Positions 18,067 to 26,270 of a stretch of 64,000 nucleotides of DNA are shown in pieces. Below the pieces are notes generated by a model. The model was not told the origin of the DNA and did no database searches. It saw only the letters and a list, made by a program, of their open reading frames with translations. Numbering within the stretch: the first letter of the stretch is position 1; every line of letters begins with the position of its first letter. The position numbers were made by a program, and so were the translations under genes. The stretch covers positions 62,001 to 126,000 of the forward strand of contig NZ_QTQP01000018.1 in NCBI RefSeq assembly GCF_003854275.1, read 5' to 3'. Origin of the DNA: Burkholderia sp. Bp8963. Its GTDB lineage: Bacteria; Pseudomonadota; Gammaproteobacteria; Burkholderiales; Burkholderiaceae.

Positions 18067-18252
18067 ATGAAGTCTTTTGGGGAAGCGGTAGCGAAGTGGA
18101 TCGACGACGAAAGCGGTGTGACGTCGATCGAGTACGCGCTGATGGGCTCGCTGGTCTCGATCGTCATATTTGCCGGCGCCGGGACCCTCGGCGGTTCGCT
18201 CAGCGAGCTGTACGAACGTGTCGCGGCAAGTGCGCTGGCCGCGATGCAGTGA
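18067..18252 (+). CDS. Divergent Flp-family pilin (Flp3)
   Basis: A 61-residue prepilin with leader MKSFGEAVAKWIDDESG, predicted cleavage before VTSIEYALMGSLVSIVIFAG, then a longer C-terminal segment (GGSLSELYERVAASALAAMQ). Glu5 and Tyr6 are kept, but the helix and tail differ clearly from Flp1 and Flp2. It may be a minor pilin or initiation subunit. A GGGGGG run serves as ribosome site. Between flp2 and this gene there is a 7-base-stem hairpin (17945-17965) without a U-run. It is followed 28 bases later by the prepilin peptidase gene. Confidence 0.87.
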   Translation: MKSFGEAVAKWIDDESGVTSIEYALMGSLVSIVIFAGAGTLGGSLSELYERVAASALAAMQ

Positions 18253-18280
18253 AATCCGATCCGGAGAAACGAGGTTTGCC

Positions 18281-18829
18281 ATGTTGCCAGCCATGCCGTC
18301 CCACCCGATTCCGCTGTGCGTCGCGACGCTCGTGATCGTCGCCGCGAGCAGCGACATCACGAGCCGCCGGATTCCGAATCGCCTGGTCGCGATCGGCGTT
18401 GCGGGCGCGCTGATCGCGCAATGCGTGCTGCACGGCATCGGCGCGGGCGCGACCGCCTGGCTCGCGGGCGCAGCAACCGGCTTCTTCATGCTGCTGCCGT
18501 TCTATCTGCTACGCGGGATGGCGGCCGGCGACGTGAAGCTGATGCTCGCGGTCGGCGCGTGGGTCGGTCCGGCGCTCACGGTCTACATCGCGGTCGCGAC
18601 CTTCATCGCAGGTGGGGTCGGCGCGCTCGCGATGGTGATCTGGCAGGGCCGCATGCGGCAGCTGTTCGCGAACATGCGCGTCATCGCAATACGTGCCGCG
18701 GTGCGCGGACAGGGCGGCGCGTCCGTTGCGCCGGTCGAAGGCGAGTCGGTCGGCGCGTTGCCTTATGGCGTCGCGATCGCGCTGGGCACGCTGAGCATGT
18801 TGTTCGCGGCGTCCGCGGCGTCCATCTGA
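18281..18829 (+). CDS. cpaA: Prepilin peptidase CpaA/TadV
   Basis: A 182-residue inner-membrane aspartyl protease of the short CpaA/TadV type, without the methyltransferase domain of PilD. The two catalytic aspartates are in SSDITSRRIPN (near residue 25) and in AAGDVKLMLAVG (near residue 85; the usual GxGD is AAGD here). It removes the leaders of the Flp pilins and of the TadE/F pseudopilins. The ATG at 18281 follows GAGG at short distance; the longer frame upstream overlaps flp3 and is not used. It sits in the normal place, directly after the pilin genes. Confidence 0.9.
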   Translation: MLPAMPSHPIPLCVATLVIVAASSDITSRRIPNRLVAIGVAGALIAQCVLHGIGAGATAWLAGAATGFFMLLPFYLLRGMAAGDVKLMLAVGAWVGPALTVYIAVATFIAGGVGALAMVIWQGRMRQLFANMRVIAIRAAVRGQGGASVAPVEGESVGALPYGVAIALGTLSMLFAASAASI

Positions 18830-18859
18830 CACGGGCCGCACACCGCATACGGAGCGATC

Positions 18860-20260
18860 ATGAACAATGACCAACCCTCATCGCAACACGACGCGCAGAT
18901 CGCCCATCTGCCCGATCCGGTGCCGTCGCGCGAACAGCACACGAAGCGCCCGCCGCGGTTGCCGCGCGCGCCGCGCACAGTGGCGGACACGGGACTGAGC
19001 GAGACCTTTCTCGCCGGGCTGGTGCTGAAGTCCACGCTGATGCACGGGCGCTCGGACTACGCGGACCTGATCGAACGGCACTGCCTGCCGATCTCCGTGC
19101 TCGACGACGTGCTCGCGTTCCTCGTGCGCGAACATCTCGTCGAAATCACCCATCGCGGCACGACCGACATCGACGTGTCGTTCCGCCTGACCGATGCGGG
19201 CCGCGTGCTCGCGATCGAGGAAAAGGCGCACAGCAATTACGACGGCCCGGCGCCTGTCACGCTCGACGCGTACCTCGACGTGATTGCCGCGCATTCGGTG
19301 CGCAAGCTGCACATCGACCGCGCGGCAGTGATGGCCGCGTTCGACGGCATCGTGATCGATCCAGCGATCATCGACGCCGCGGCCGCGTCGCTGAATTCGG
19401 GCCGCCCGCTGCTGATCCACGGGCCGGCCGGCAGCGGCAAGACCTTCTTCGCGGAGCGGCTCGGCTCGCTGATGGGCGGCGAGGTGCCGATTCCGTATGC
19501 GATCTGCGTGGCCGGCGACATCATCCAGATCTACGACCCGCTCGTGCACGCCGACGTGAAGACGCAGCCGGAAGGGCAGGCGGTCGATCGCCGCTGGCGC
19601 CTGTGCGAGCGTCCGATCGTGATGTCGGGTGGCGAGCTGACGCTCGACGAGCTCGAGCTGCGGCGCGACGCGGGCGCAGGCTACTACCAGGCGCCGCCGC
19701 ACATGAAGGCCAACATGGGGATGTATATCGTCGACGACCTCGGCCGGCAGCGCGTCGAGCCGCGCGACCTGCTGAACCGCTGGCTGCGGCCGCTCGATCG
19801 CGGCATCGACCTGCTGACGCTCGGCACCGGCAACCGCTTCGTCGTGCCGTTCGACGTGTGGCCCGTGTTCTCGAGCAACATCGCGCCATCGCAGTTCGGC
19901 GACGACGCGTTCCTGCGCCGGCTCGGCTCGAAGCTCTACGTCGGCCCGATGGCGATCGAGGATTACCACGCCGTGTTCGACGCGATGTGCAAGTCGCTCG
20001 GGCTCGTGCCGGCCTCCGACGCGTTCGATTACCTCGCGCACCGGCTGCACCTGCCGACCGGCAAGGCGTTCCTTGCCTGTTTCCCGGGCGACCTGCTGCG
20101 CCTCGTTGCGGCATCGGCGCGCTATCGCGGCGACCCCGCCGAAGTCACGCATGACGGATTGCACGAAGCGTGGACCGCGTATTTCGGCTCCGCGCCGGAA
20201 CGTGAGAGCCCGCATCCGCCGTCGGCCGATCGCCTCGGCCGCACGCTGGCCTCCGGTTGA
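18860..20260 (+). CDS. AAA ATPase of unknown role within the Tad locus
   Basis: A 466-residue soluble protein. Residues 40-125 look like a winged-helix region (DYADLIERHCLPISVLDDVL, LTDAGRVLAIEEKAH). The ATPase domain follows, with Walker A GPAGSGKT near 188 and a Walker B-like MYIVDDLG near 288, then conserved polar motifs (SSNIAPSQFGDDAFLRRLGSKL). It is not CpaE, CpaF or TadA, and is not part of the core Tad set of Aggregatibacter or Caulobacter. Its place between cpaA and cpaB, with about 30-base gaps on both sides, implies a pilus-related function. Comparable ATPases occur near Tad genes in Burkholderiales, but I cannot give a function. Confidence 0.75.
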   Translation: MNNDQPSSQHDAQIAHLPDPVPSREQHTKRPPRLPRAPRTVADTGLSETFLAGLVLKSTLMHGRSDYADLIERHCLPISVLDDVLAFLVREHLVEITHRGTTDIDVSFRLTDAGRVLAIEEKAHSNYDGPAPVTLDAYLDVIAAHSVRKLHIDRAAVMAAFDGIVIDPAIIDAAAASLNSGRPLLIHGPAGSGKTFFAERLGSLMGGEVPIPYAICVAGDIIQIYDPLVHADVKTQPEGQAVDRRWRLCERPIVMSGGELTLDELELRRDAGAGYYQAPPHMKANMGMYIVDDLGRQRVEPRDLLNRWLRPLDRGIDLLTLGTGNRFVVPFDVWPVFSSNIAPSQFGDDAFLRRLGSKLYVGPMAIEDYHAVFDAMCKSLGLVPASDAFDYLAHRLHLPTGKAFLACFPGDLLRLVAASARYRGDPAEVTHDGLHEAWTAYFGSAPERESPHPPSADRLGRTLASG

Positions 20261-20295
20261 GCTGTTTCATTCACGATCTGACGAGGAGTACTGCC

Positions 20296-21141
20296 ATGAA
20301 AAACACTCGCGCAATCACGATGCTGATCATCGCCATGGTGGCGGGTCTCGCTGCCGTCGCGTTCGCATCGCGCTGGCTCGTGAGGACGTCGTCCAGCGCG
20401 GTCACGCAGGTCGCGGTCGCGACCACCGACCTGAATCTGGGCGAACCGCTCGGGCCGAACCAGATTCGCACCGTGAGCTGGCCGACGGGCAGCGTGCCGC
20501 CCGGCGCGTACGCCGACACCAAGGAACTCGAAGGGCGGGTCGTGCGCACGAGCCTGTCGCGCGGCGAGCCGGTGCTCGAATCGAAGCTGGCGCCGATCGG
20601 CACGAAGGGCGGCTTGTCCGCCGTGATCGGCCCCGGCAACCGTGCGATTACGGTGCGCGTGAACGACGTGATCGGCGTCGCAGGGTTCGCGCTGCCGGGC
20701 AACTACGTCGACGTGATCGTCAACACGCAGGAGCCGGGCAAGCCCGACAACCAGCAGAGCATCTCGAAGATCGTGCTCGAGCACATCCTCGTGCTGGCCG
20801 TCGCGCAGCAGGTCAGCCGCGACGATACCGCACCGAAGGTCGTCAACGCGGTGACGCTCGAAGTGGCGCCCGAGCAGGCGGAGAAGCTCGACCTGGCACG
20901 CAGCGTCGGCACGCTGTCGCTCGTGCTGCGCAACCAGATCGACAAGCAGACGATGAACACCGACGGTGCGACCAAGGTGACCTTGCTCGGCACGCCGCCG
21001 GCACCGGCCGCCGCGCCTGCGCCGGCTCGCGTTCATGTGCGGACCGTGCGGGTGCGTGTGGCGTCCCACGCGGCGCCGGCGGCGGCACGCGACTGCGTCG
21101 GCGTGCTGACGGGCGTCCGCGGCAGCGTCGAATGCTTCTGA
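20296..21141 (+). CDS. cpaB: Flp pilus assembly protein CpaB/RcpC
   Basis: A 281-residue periplasmic protein anchored by one N-terminal helix (ITMLIIAMVAGLAAVAF). It contains the SAF-type domain (VAVATTDLNLGEPLGPNQIR) and the RcpC core with LSAVIGPGNRAITVRVNDV and LPGNYVDVIV, as in CpaB. It supports the secretin and the pilus channel in the periplasm. The ATG at 20296 has GAGGAG upstream. The last 60 residues are Ala/Pro- and Arg/Val-rich, then contain two Cys (RDCVGVLTGVRGSVECF) not typical of the family core. The secretin gene follows after 101 bases that contain a strong hairpin. Confidence 0.9.
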   Translation: MKNTRAITMLIIAMVAGLAAVAFASRWLVRTSSSAVTQVAVATTDLNLGEPLGPNQIRTVSWPTGSVPPGAYADTKELEGRVVRTSLSRGEPVLESKLAPIGTKGGLSAVIGPGNRAITVRVNDVIGVAGFALPGNYVDVIVNTQEPGKPDNQQSISKIVLEHILVLAVAQQVSRDDTAPKVVNAVTLEVAPEQAEKLDLARSVGTLSLVLRNQIDKQTMNTDGATKVTLLGTPPAPAAAPAPARVHVRTVRVRVASHAAPAAARDCVGVLTGVRGSVECF

Positions 21142-21204
21142 ATTCATCGAAAAAACACGTAGTTTCCAGGCCGTACGCAACCCGCTGCGACCTTTGACAG
21201 TCAA

Positions 21205-21223
21205 GCCCGGCGTTTCGCCGGGC
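21205..21223 (+). other. Hairpin just upstream of the secretin ribosome site
   Basis: GCCCGGCG (21205-21212), loop TTT, CGCCGGGC (21216-21223): a perfect 8-base stem followed by CTCGGGGG and the secretin start at 21243. There is no U-run, so it is more likely an RNA processing or translation-tuning element than a terminator. Confidence 0.6.
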
Positions 21224-21242
21224 CCTCGGGGGATCAGACGAA

Positions 21243-23618
21243 ATGAAGATCAAACCGCAAAGTTCTGGAGCCGGGCCGGCGCGTACGCACGCCCTGCGCG
21301 GCACGGTGGTCGCGGCGATGCTGTGCGCCGGGTGGTTCAACGTGTATAGCGCACTCGCGCAGGAAGGCGCGGAGGGCGGTGCGCTCGTGAAGGGCGGCAC
21401 CGCGACGGCGCCGGCCGCAATGGGCAAGGGGCCGATGCAGATGACGATCAGCATGATGCCGGTGCCGGCCGCGGGGGCGGCAGGCGCGGCGGCGGCCGCA
21501 GGGCCGCTGCGTGGTCCGAACTGCGTCGGCGCCGTGCGCGAATCGACGTCCGTCAGCGTGCCGCTCGGCAAGTCGCTGCTCGTGCCGATGCCCGAGCCGG
21601 TGCGCAACCGCACGATCGGCAATCCGGCCGTCGCGCAGGCGACGATGGTGTCGCCGCAGACGCTCTACATCCTCGGGCTGTCGGTCGGCACGACCAACAT
21701 GATCGTGCAGGGCAAGAGCGGCGCATGCCGGATCATCGACGTGGCCGTCGGCGCCGACGCCGGCGGTATCCAGGCTTCGCTCGCGCAGCTGATGCCGAAC
21801 GAGCGCGACATCCACGTGACGACCGCGGCCGACACGATCGTGCTCGCCGGCTCCGTGTCGAACGCGCAGGCGTCGCAGCAGGCGACGGCGATCGCGAAGG
21901 CGTACGCGAATGCCGCCAGCAGCGGTGGCAATGGCGGTGGCAGCAATGGCGACAGCGGCGGTGGCGGTGGCGGCGGAAAGACCGGCACGGTGCTGAACAT
22001 GCTGAGCGTCACCCAGCCGCAGCAGGTGATGCTCGAGGTGAAGGTGGCCGAAGTGTCGAAGACGCTGATCAACCAGCTCGGTTCGGCCTTCAACCTGCAG
22101 GGCGGCTTCGGTTCGTGGAGCGGCGCGCTCGTGAGCAACCTGCTCGCCGGCGTCGCGAGCGGCATCGTGGCGAACAAGGCGAACAACCGGCCGTTCAGCG
22201 TGGCGGTCGACGCGCAGAACACCGACAACCTCGTCAAGATCCTCGCGGAGCCGAACCTCGTGACGATCAGCGGCCAGGAAGCGACGTTCCTCGCGGGCGG
22301 CAGGATCTTCATCCCGGTCCCGCAGAGCAACACGGGCGGCGGCACGACGATCACGCTGCAGGAAGAGGAGTTCGGCGTCGCGCTGAAATTCATGCCGACG
22401 GTGCTGTCGAACGGCCGCATCAGCCTGCGCGTCGCGCCGGAAGTGTCGGAGCTGTCGCAGACGGGCGTGACGCTCACTGCGACCAACGTCGCCGGCGCGT
22501 CGATCCTGCCGCTGATCACGACGCGGCGCGCGTCGACGACGGTGCAGATGGCCGACGGCGAATCGTTCGCGATCGGCGGGCTGATCAAGGACAACGTGTC
22601 GGGTTCGCTGAAGGCAGTGCCGGGCATCGGCGAAATCCCGGTGCTGGGCGCGCTGGCCCGCAGCACGTCGTTCCAGCAGGACCGCACCGAGCTGATCTTC
22701 ATCATCACGCCGCATCTGGTGAAGCCGCTGCAGACGGCCGACCTGCCGCTTGCGACCGACAGCTTCACGAAGGCGAACGAGGCTGACGTGTTTGCGACGG
22801 GCGACATGGAAGGTCGCGGCGGCCTGCGCAAGCATGGCCGGGCTCCGGCGCCGGCGAGCGATGCCGCACCGTCGCCGCAGTCGCAGGCACCTGCTCCGGC
22901 GCCGGCACCGGCACCGGCTCCGCGGCAGGATGAGCCGAGCGGCCCGACGGCCGCGCTGCCGGCGCCGCGCGCCGCGCAGCCGGCCGATGCGATGGCGCAG
23001 CCGAGCGCGTCGCCGATGCCGGTCTCGACGCAGAACGTGCCGGCCGAGCCTCTCGCCGCGGCGTCCGCGAAAGCGACCACGGTCGCGTCCGCAGCCCCCG
23101 TGCCTGTGGCGGAGGCGGCACCTGCAGCCGCCATGCCCGCGGCAGAGGCGGCGCCTGCAGCCGCCATGCCAGCAGTAGAGGCAGCGCCCGCAGCCGCCAT
23201 GCCAGCGGCGGAGGCGACGCCTGCAGCCGCCATGCCCGCGGCGGAGGTAGCGCCCGCAGCCGCCGTGCCTGCGGCAGAGGCAGCGCCTGCAGCCGCCATG
23301 CCCGCGGCGGAGGCAGCGCCTGCAGCCGCCATGCCCGCGGCGGAGGCGGCACCCGCAGCCGCCGTGCCCGCGACGGAGGCGACGCCCGCGGCACCCGTGC
23401 CCGCGGTGGAGGAAGCACCTGTCGCCACGCCGACGGAGGAGTCCGCGCCGCAGGCAGCCCAGCCGGCGGATGCCGCGACGGCAGCCCGTATCGCCCGCAT
23501 CGAAGCGGTTGCCGCGCGCATCGCGGCAACCGGGCAGTCAGCCTCGCGGGGCGCGACCAGGCACCAGGTGCAGCAGGTCGCCCATGCGAACGCGACGTCG
23601 TCGTCCACCGATCATTAA
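21243..23618 (+). CDS. rcpA: Tad secretin RcpA/CpaC with a long repeat-rich C-terminal tail
   Basis: A 791-residue outer-membrane secretin. It has a signal region (WFNVYSALAQ), a pilus/secretin N-domain near 95-175 (VPLGKSLLVPMPEPV), a BON-like stretch (180-235), a Gly/Ser linker, then the secretin domain (about 255-515) with VKVAEVSKTLINQLGSAF and the signature VPGIGEIPVLGALARS followed by RTELIFIITPHLV. Beyond residue 540 come about 250 residues of Ala/Pro-rich sequence with nine 11-residue repeats (AEAAPAAAMPA type), which is far longer than typical CpaC. It forms the outer-membrane pore for the pilus. GGGGGATC precedes the ATG. Confidence 0.92.
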   Translation: MKIKPQSSGAGPARTHALRGTVVAAMLCAGWFNVYSALAQEGAEGGALVKGGTATAPAAMGKGPMQMTISMMPVPAAGAAGAAAAAGPLRGPNCVGAVRESTSVSVPLGKSLLVPMPEPVRNRTIGNPAVAQATMVSPQTLYILGLSVGTTNMIVQGKSGACRIIDVAVGADAGGIQASLAQLMPNERDIHVTTAADTIVLAGSVSNAQASQQATAIAKAYANAASSGGNGGGSNGDSGGGGGGGKTGTVLNMLSVTQPQQVMLEVKVAEVSKTLINQLGSAFNLQGGFGSWSGALVSNLLAGVASGIVANKANNRPFSVAVDAQNTDNLVKILAEPNLVTISGQEATFLAGGRIFIPVPQSNTGGGTTITLQEEEFGVALKFMPTVLSNGRISLRVAPEVSELSQTGVTLTATNVAGASILPLITTRRASTTVQMADGESFAIGGLIKDNVSGSLKAVPGIGEIPVLGALARSTSFQQDRTELIFIITPHLVKPLQTADLPLATDSFTKANEADVFATGDMEGRGGLRKHGRAPAPASDAAPSPQSQAPAPAPAPAPAPRQDEPSGPTAALPAPRAAQPADAMAQPSASPMPVSTQNVPAEPLAAASAKATTVASAAPVPVAEAAPAAAMPAAEAAPAAAMPAVEAAPAAAMPAAEATPAAAMPAAEVAPAAAVPAAEAAPAAAMPAAEAAPAAAMPAAEAAPAAAVPATEATPAAPVPAVEEAPVATPTEESAPQAAQPADAATAARIARIEAVAARIAATGQSASRGATRHQVQQVAHANATSSSTDH
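23109..23405 (+). repeat. 33-base minisatellite in the secretin tail, nine units
   Basis: Nine in-frame 33-base units encode AEAAPAAAMPA and variants (first-position A/V/T, Met or Val at position 9), from residue 623. A tenth degenerate unit (VEEAPVATPTE) runs to 23438. Units are similar at DNA level (GAGGCG..CCTGCAGCCGCC), so copy number could change without a frameshift. Confidence 0.9.
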
Positions 23619-23637
23619 GTCATCCAAGGGGAAGCTC

Positions 23638-23937
23638 ATGAAATCCGCCTACCTCGTTTTCGCACGGCGCGCGGCGCTCGCCGTGCCGCTCGTCGCCGCA
23701 CTCGCCGGCTGCATGTCGTCGACGCCGGTGTGGGACACCCGCTTCGGCGAATCGGTCCGCACCGTGATGCAAGCGCAGATCATCGACCCGCACGCCGCCG
23801 AACATACGCAGTCCGCGGCCGGCATGTCGGGCGCGGCGGCCTCGTCCGCGCTGGACAACTACGACAGGTCGTTCCAGGCGCCGGCGCCGAAGGCCAATGC
23901 GTTCGTCATCGGTATCAGCAAGGGCGGCGCCCAATAA
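23638..23937 (+). CDS. Small Tad-locus lipoprotein, CpaD-like C-terminal motif
   Basis: A 99-residue protein with a lipoprotein signal: basic start, hydrophobic stretch and lipobox ALAG-C with the acceptor Cys near residue 23. The mature part has WDTRFGESVRTVMQAQIIDPHA, resembling the FGxSVRxxxxxQxxNP motif of CpaD/TadD-neighbour lipoproteins, and a Pro/Ala tail. It is probably an outer-membrane lipoprotein helping secretin assembly, a pilotin-like role inferred from position directly after the secretin gene. AAGGGGAAG precedes the ATG at 23638. It is much shorter than Caulobacter CpaD. Confidence 0.8.
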   Translation: MKSAYLVFARRAALAVPLVAALAGCMSSTPVWDTRFGESVRTVMQAQIIDPHAAEHTQSAAGMSGAAASSALDNYDRSFQAPAPKANAFVIGISKGGAQ

Positions 23938-23962
23938 CGACAGGTTGCTCAGGGAGATTGCC

Positions 23963-25243
23963 ATGTCCAGCGTCTTTAAACCCCCGCAGGCCTTCCGCAA
24001 CATCCATCGTCAGCGCGGCGTCGTCGCGGTGATCGTCGCGGTCACGCTGGCGGTACTGATCGGATGCGTCGGCCTTGCGCTGGACCTCGGCAAGTTGTAC
24101 GTCGCGCGGAGCGAACTACAGAACAGTGCCGACGCATGCGCGTTGGCCGCCGCGCGCGATCTGACAGGGGCGATTTCGGACCTGTCGATCTCGGAGGCGG
24201 CCGGCATCACTGCCGGCCACCTGAATTACGCGATGTTTCAAGGCTCGCCGGTGCAATACCAGACGGATTCGAACGTCACCTACAGCGATTCGCTGACCAA
24301 TCCGTTCATGCCGAAGAGCTCGGTCACGTCGCCGACCACTATCAAGTACGTCAAGTGCACGACGTCGCTGACCAATATCCCGAACTGGTTCATGCAGGTG
24401 CTGAACGTGCTGCCGGGGATGAACGTCGCGAACGCGTCGGTGGGGGCGACCGCGGTGGCGACCGTCGGCGCCGCGCAGACGGTGTGCGCAATTCCGGTGT
24501 TCATCTGCCAGCAGAGCCCCGGCTACACGCCCGGGAACTGGATTACGGCACTCGGTGGCGCTACGTCATGGAGTGGCGGAAATTTCGGCTGGGCGGCCCT
24601 CGATGGTTCGAACAGCAATTCGGAGATTACCAACGAGCTCACGGGCAACTACTGCAATTTGCCGTCGGGCAGCTCGCAGATCGGTTCGCCCGGGAACATG
24701 TCCGCGAGCGCCGACGCGTGGAACACGCGCTTCGGAATCTATGGGCACGGCTTCAAGGCGCCGACGGCCGGCACGCCGAACAACACGCCGGATTTCACCG
24801 GCTATACGTACAACGCGGCAACGGGTTTTTCGCAGACGTCGAACATCGACAGCGCCCCCGACGCCTATGCGCATTTCGTGAGCGACCGGCAGCATTACCA
24901 GGTGTACCAGGGTGATACCACGACCGGCATCAATACCGGCGGGACGGGGCTCACCTCGAGCAGCTACCAGAGCTACGGCGCCGACCGCCGGATTGCACTC
25001 GCCCCGGAAGTGGATTGCTCTGCGCTGGCCGTGAACGGCACGCACAAGACCAACGTGCTGAAGTGGGACTGCGTGCTGATGCTGGATCCGGTGCAGGCGA
25101 ACAGCGGCGGCGGCAGCGGCAGCATCTCCGCGCACGTCGAATACCTCGGATCGTCGAGCACGCCAGGCAACCCGTGCGCGACCGAAGGCGTGCCGGGCGA
25201 CGGCAGTTCGGTGGGCCCGAAAGTGTCGGTGCTCATCCAGTGA
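23963..25243 (+). CDS. tadG: TadG-like protein (Tad-domain, surface-associated)
   Basis: A 426-residue protein with the N-terminal TadG domain: RQRGVVAVIVAVTLAVLIGC as the single membrane helix, then GLALDLGKLYVARSELQN and SADACALAAA, the usual TadG/putative pilin-anchoring signature. The rest is Ser/Thr/Asn/Gly-rich, with several Cys (CAIPVFICQQSP, NYCNLPSG, VDCSA) and no VWA metal motif visible. Its composition is less GC-rich and more Asn/Thr-rich than neighbours, as common for exposed proteins. AGGGAG precedes the ATG. It precedes two TadE/F-like genes, so the three probably form a minor-pilin-like set. Confidence 0.82.
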   Translation: MSSVFKPPQAFRNIHRQRGVVAVIVAVTLAVLIGCVGLALDLGKLYVARSELQNSADACALAAARDLTGAISDLSISEAAGITAGHLNYAMFQGSPVQYQTDSNVTYSDSLTNPFMPKSSVTSPTTIKYVKCTTSLTNIPNWFMQVLNVLPGMNVANASVGATAVATVGAAQTVCAIPVFICQQSPGYTPGNWITALGGATSWSGGNFGWAALDGSNSNSEITNELTGNYCNLPSGSSQIGSPGNMSASADAWNTRFGIYGHGFKAPTAGTPNNTPDFTGYTYNAATGFSQTSNIDSAPDAYAHFVSDRQHYQVYQGDTTTGINTGGTGLTSSSYQSYGADRRIALAPEVDCSALAVNGTHKTNVLKWDCVLMLDPVQANSGGGSGSISAHVEYLGSSSTPGNPCATEGVPGDGSSVGPKVSVLIQ

Positions 25244-25256
25244 CCAGGAGACGATC

Positions 25257-25790
25257 ATGAAACAACATCCGGGCAGGCGCTCGAAGACACGCGGTGTCGC
25301 GGCAGTCGAGTTCGCGCTTGTGCTGATCCCGATGATCCTGCTCGTGACCGGCGTCGCCGAATTCGGCCGCGCGATCTACCAGTACGAGGCGCTGACCAAG
25401 GCGACGCGCGACGCGGCCCGCTACCTGTCGACGTTCAAGCCGAGCGACCCCGCGTATCCGGTGGCGGCCGCGCAGTGCCTCGTCGTCTACGGCAGCACGA
25501 CCTGCGGCGCGTCGGGCACCGAGCTCGAGCCGGGCCTCACGACGGCGATGGTCGTCGTCTGCGATGCGTCGCATACGACCGGCTGCACCGGTACCAACGA
25601 TCCCGCGCAATTCGCGAACGTGCAGACCTACGACAGCAACAACGGGTCGGCGAGCGGCACGCCGGCGGGCAGTATGAACCTGGTCGAAGTGAAGATCACC
25701 GGCTACCAGTATCAGCCGATTCCCGCGTACCCCGGGCTGCAGCAACTGATCTTCAGCGACATCATCACCGTGATGAGGCAAGTGTCATGA
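25257..25790 (+). CDS. tadE: TadE-family minor pilin-like protein
   Basis: A 177-residue TadE-like protein. Its prepilin-type region is KTRGVAAVEFALVLIPMILL, with Gly before the cleavage site and Glu in VEFAL, followed by EFGRAIYQYEALTKATRDAARYL, the classic TadE stretch. The C-terminal part carries paired Cys (AQCLVV, TTCGAS, VVCDAS, TGCTGT) that could form disulfides. It is processed by CpaA/TadV and needed for Flp pilus assembly in homologous loci. Its TGA overlaps the ATG of the next gene (ATGA). Confidence 0.88.
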   Translation: MKQHPGRRSKTRGVAAVEFALVLIPMILLVTGVAEFGRAIYQYEALTKATRDAARYLSTFKPSDPAYPVAAAQCLVVYGSTTCGASGTELEPGLTTAMVVVCDASHTTGCTGTNDPAQFANVQTYDSNNGSASGTPAGSMNLVEVKITGYQYQPIPAYPGLQQLIFSDIITVMRQVS

Positions 25791-26248
25791 AACCGTGCGC
25801 CCTGTCCAAGCCGCGTCGCCGCCGCCAGCTCGGCGCGACCGCCGTCGAGTTCGCGCTGATCGCCGCCGTGTTCAGCACGCTGCTGATCGGCATCTGCGAA
25901 TTCGGCCGTCTGCTGTTCTACTGGAATACCGCGAGCGAGGCGCTGCGCCTCGGCGCGCGCACCGCAACCGTCTGCGACGCGGACGCGTCGGTCATCAAGA
26001 AGCGCATCACGGAACTGCTGCCGATCCTGTCGAACGCGAACGTGTCGCTCACCTACCTGCCGACGGGTTGCGATGCCGATGCAGCGACCGCACGCAGCAC
26101 CTGCACGTTCGTGACCGTCAAGGTCTCGAACGTCACCGTTTCGACGCTGATCCCCTTCGTGAACGTGACGGCGACGATGCCGCCGTTCACGACGACGCTG
26201 CCGCGCGAAAGCATGGCGACGTCGACGGGCGGATCGGTTTGCCAATGA
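25787..26248 (+). CDS. tadF: TadE/TadF-family minor pilin-like protein
   Basis: A 153-residue protein with the prepilin-type helix RQLGATAVEFALIAAVFSTLL and the following GICEFGRLLFYWNTASEALRLGAR, matching TadE/TadF. The C-terminal globular part has four Cys (TVCDADAS, TGCDADA, STCTF and the final SVCQ). The start overlaps the previous stop by four bases (ATGA), so it is translationally coupled. It is assigned as TadF by order; by sequence the two cannot be separated with certainty. It should be cut by the prepilin peptidase and act in pilus initiation or adhesion. Confidence 0.85.
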   Translation: MKPCALSKPRRRRQLGATAVEFALIAAVFSTLLIGICEFGRLLFYWNTASEALRLGARTATVCDADASVIKKRITELLPILSNANVSLTYLPTGCDADAATARSTCTFVTVKVSNVTVSTLIPFVNVTATMPPFTTTLPRESMATSTGGSVCQ

Positions 26249-26270
26249 CAGAACAGGCGAGGCGAACAAC

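Noticed and set aside
23109-23438. Separate gene or CRISPR in the 33-base repeat region
   Set aside because: Repeats are in frame within the secretin gene and have no spacers.
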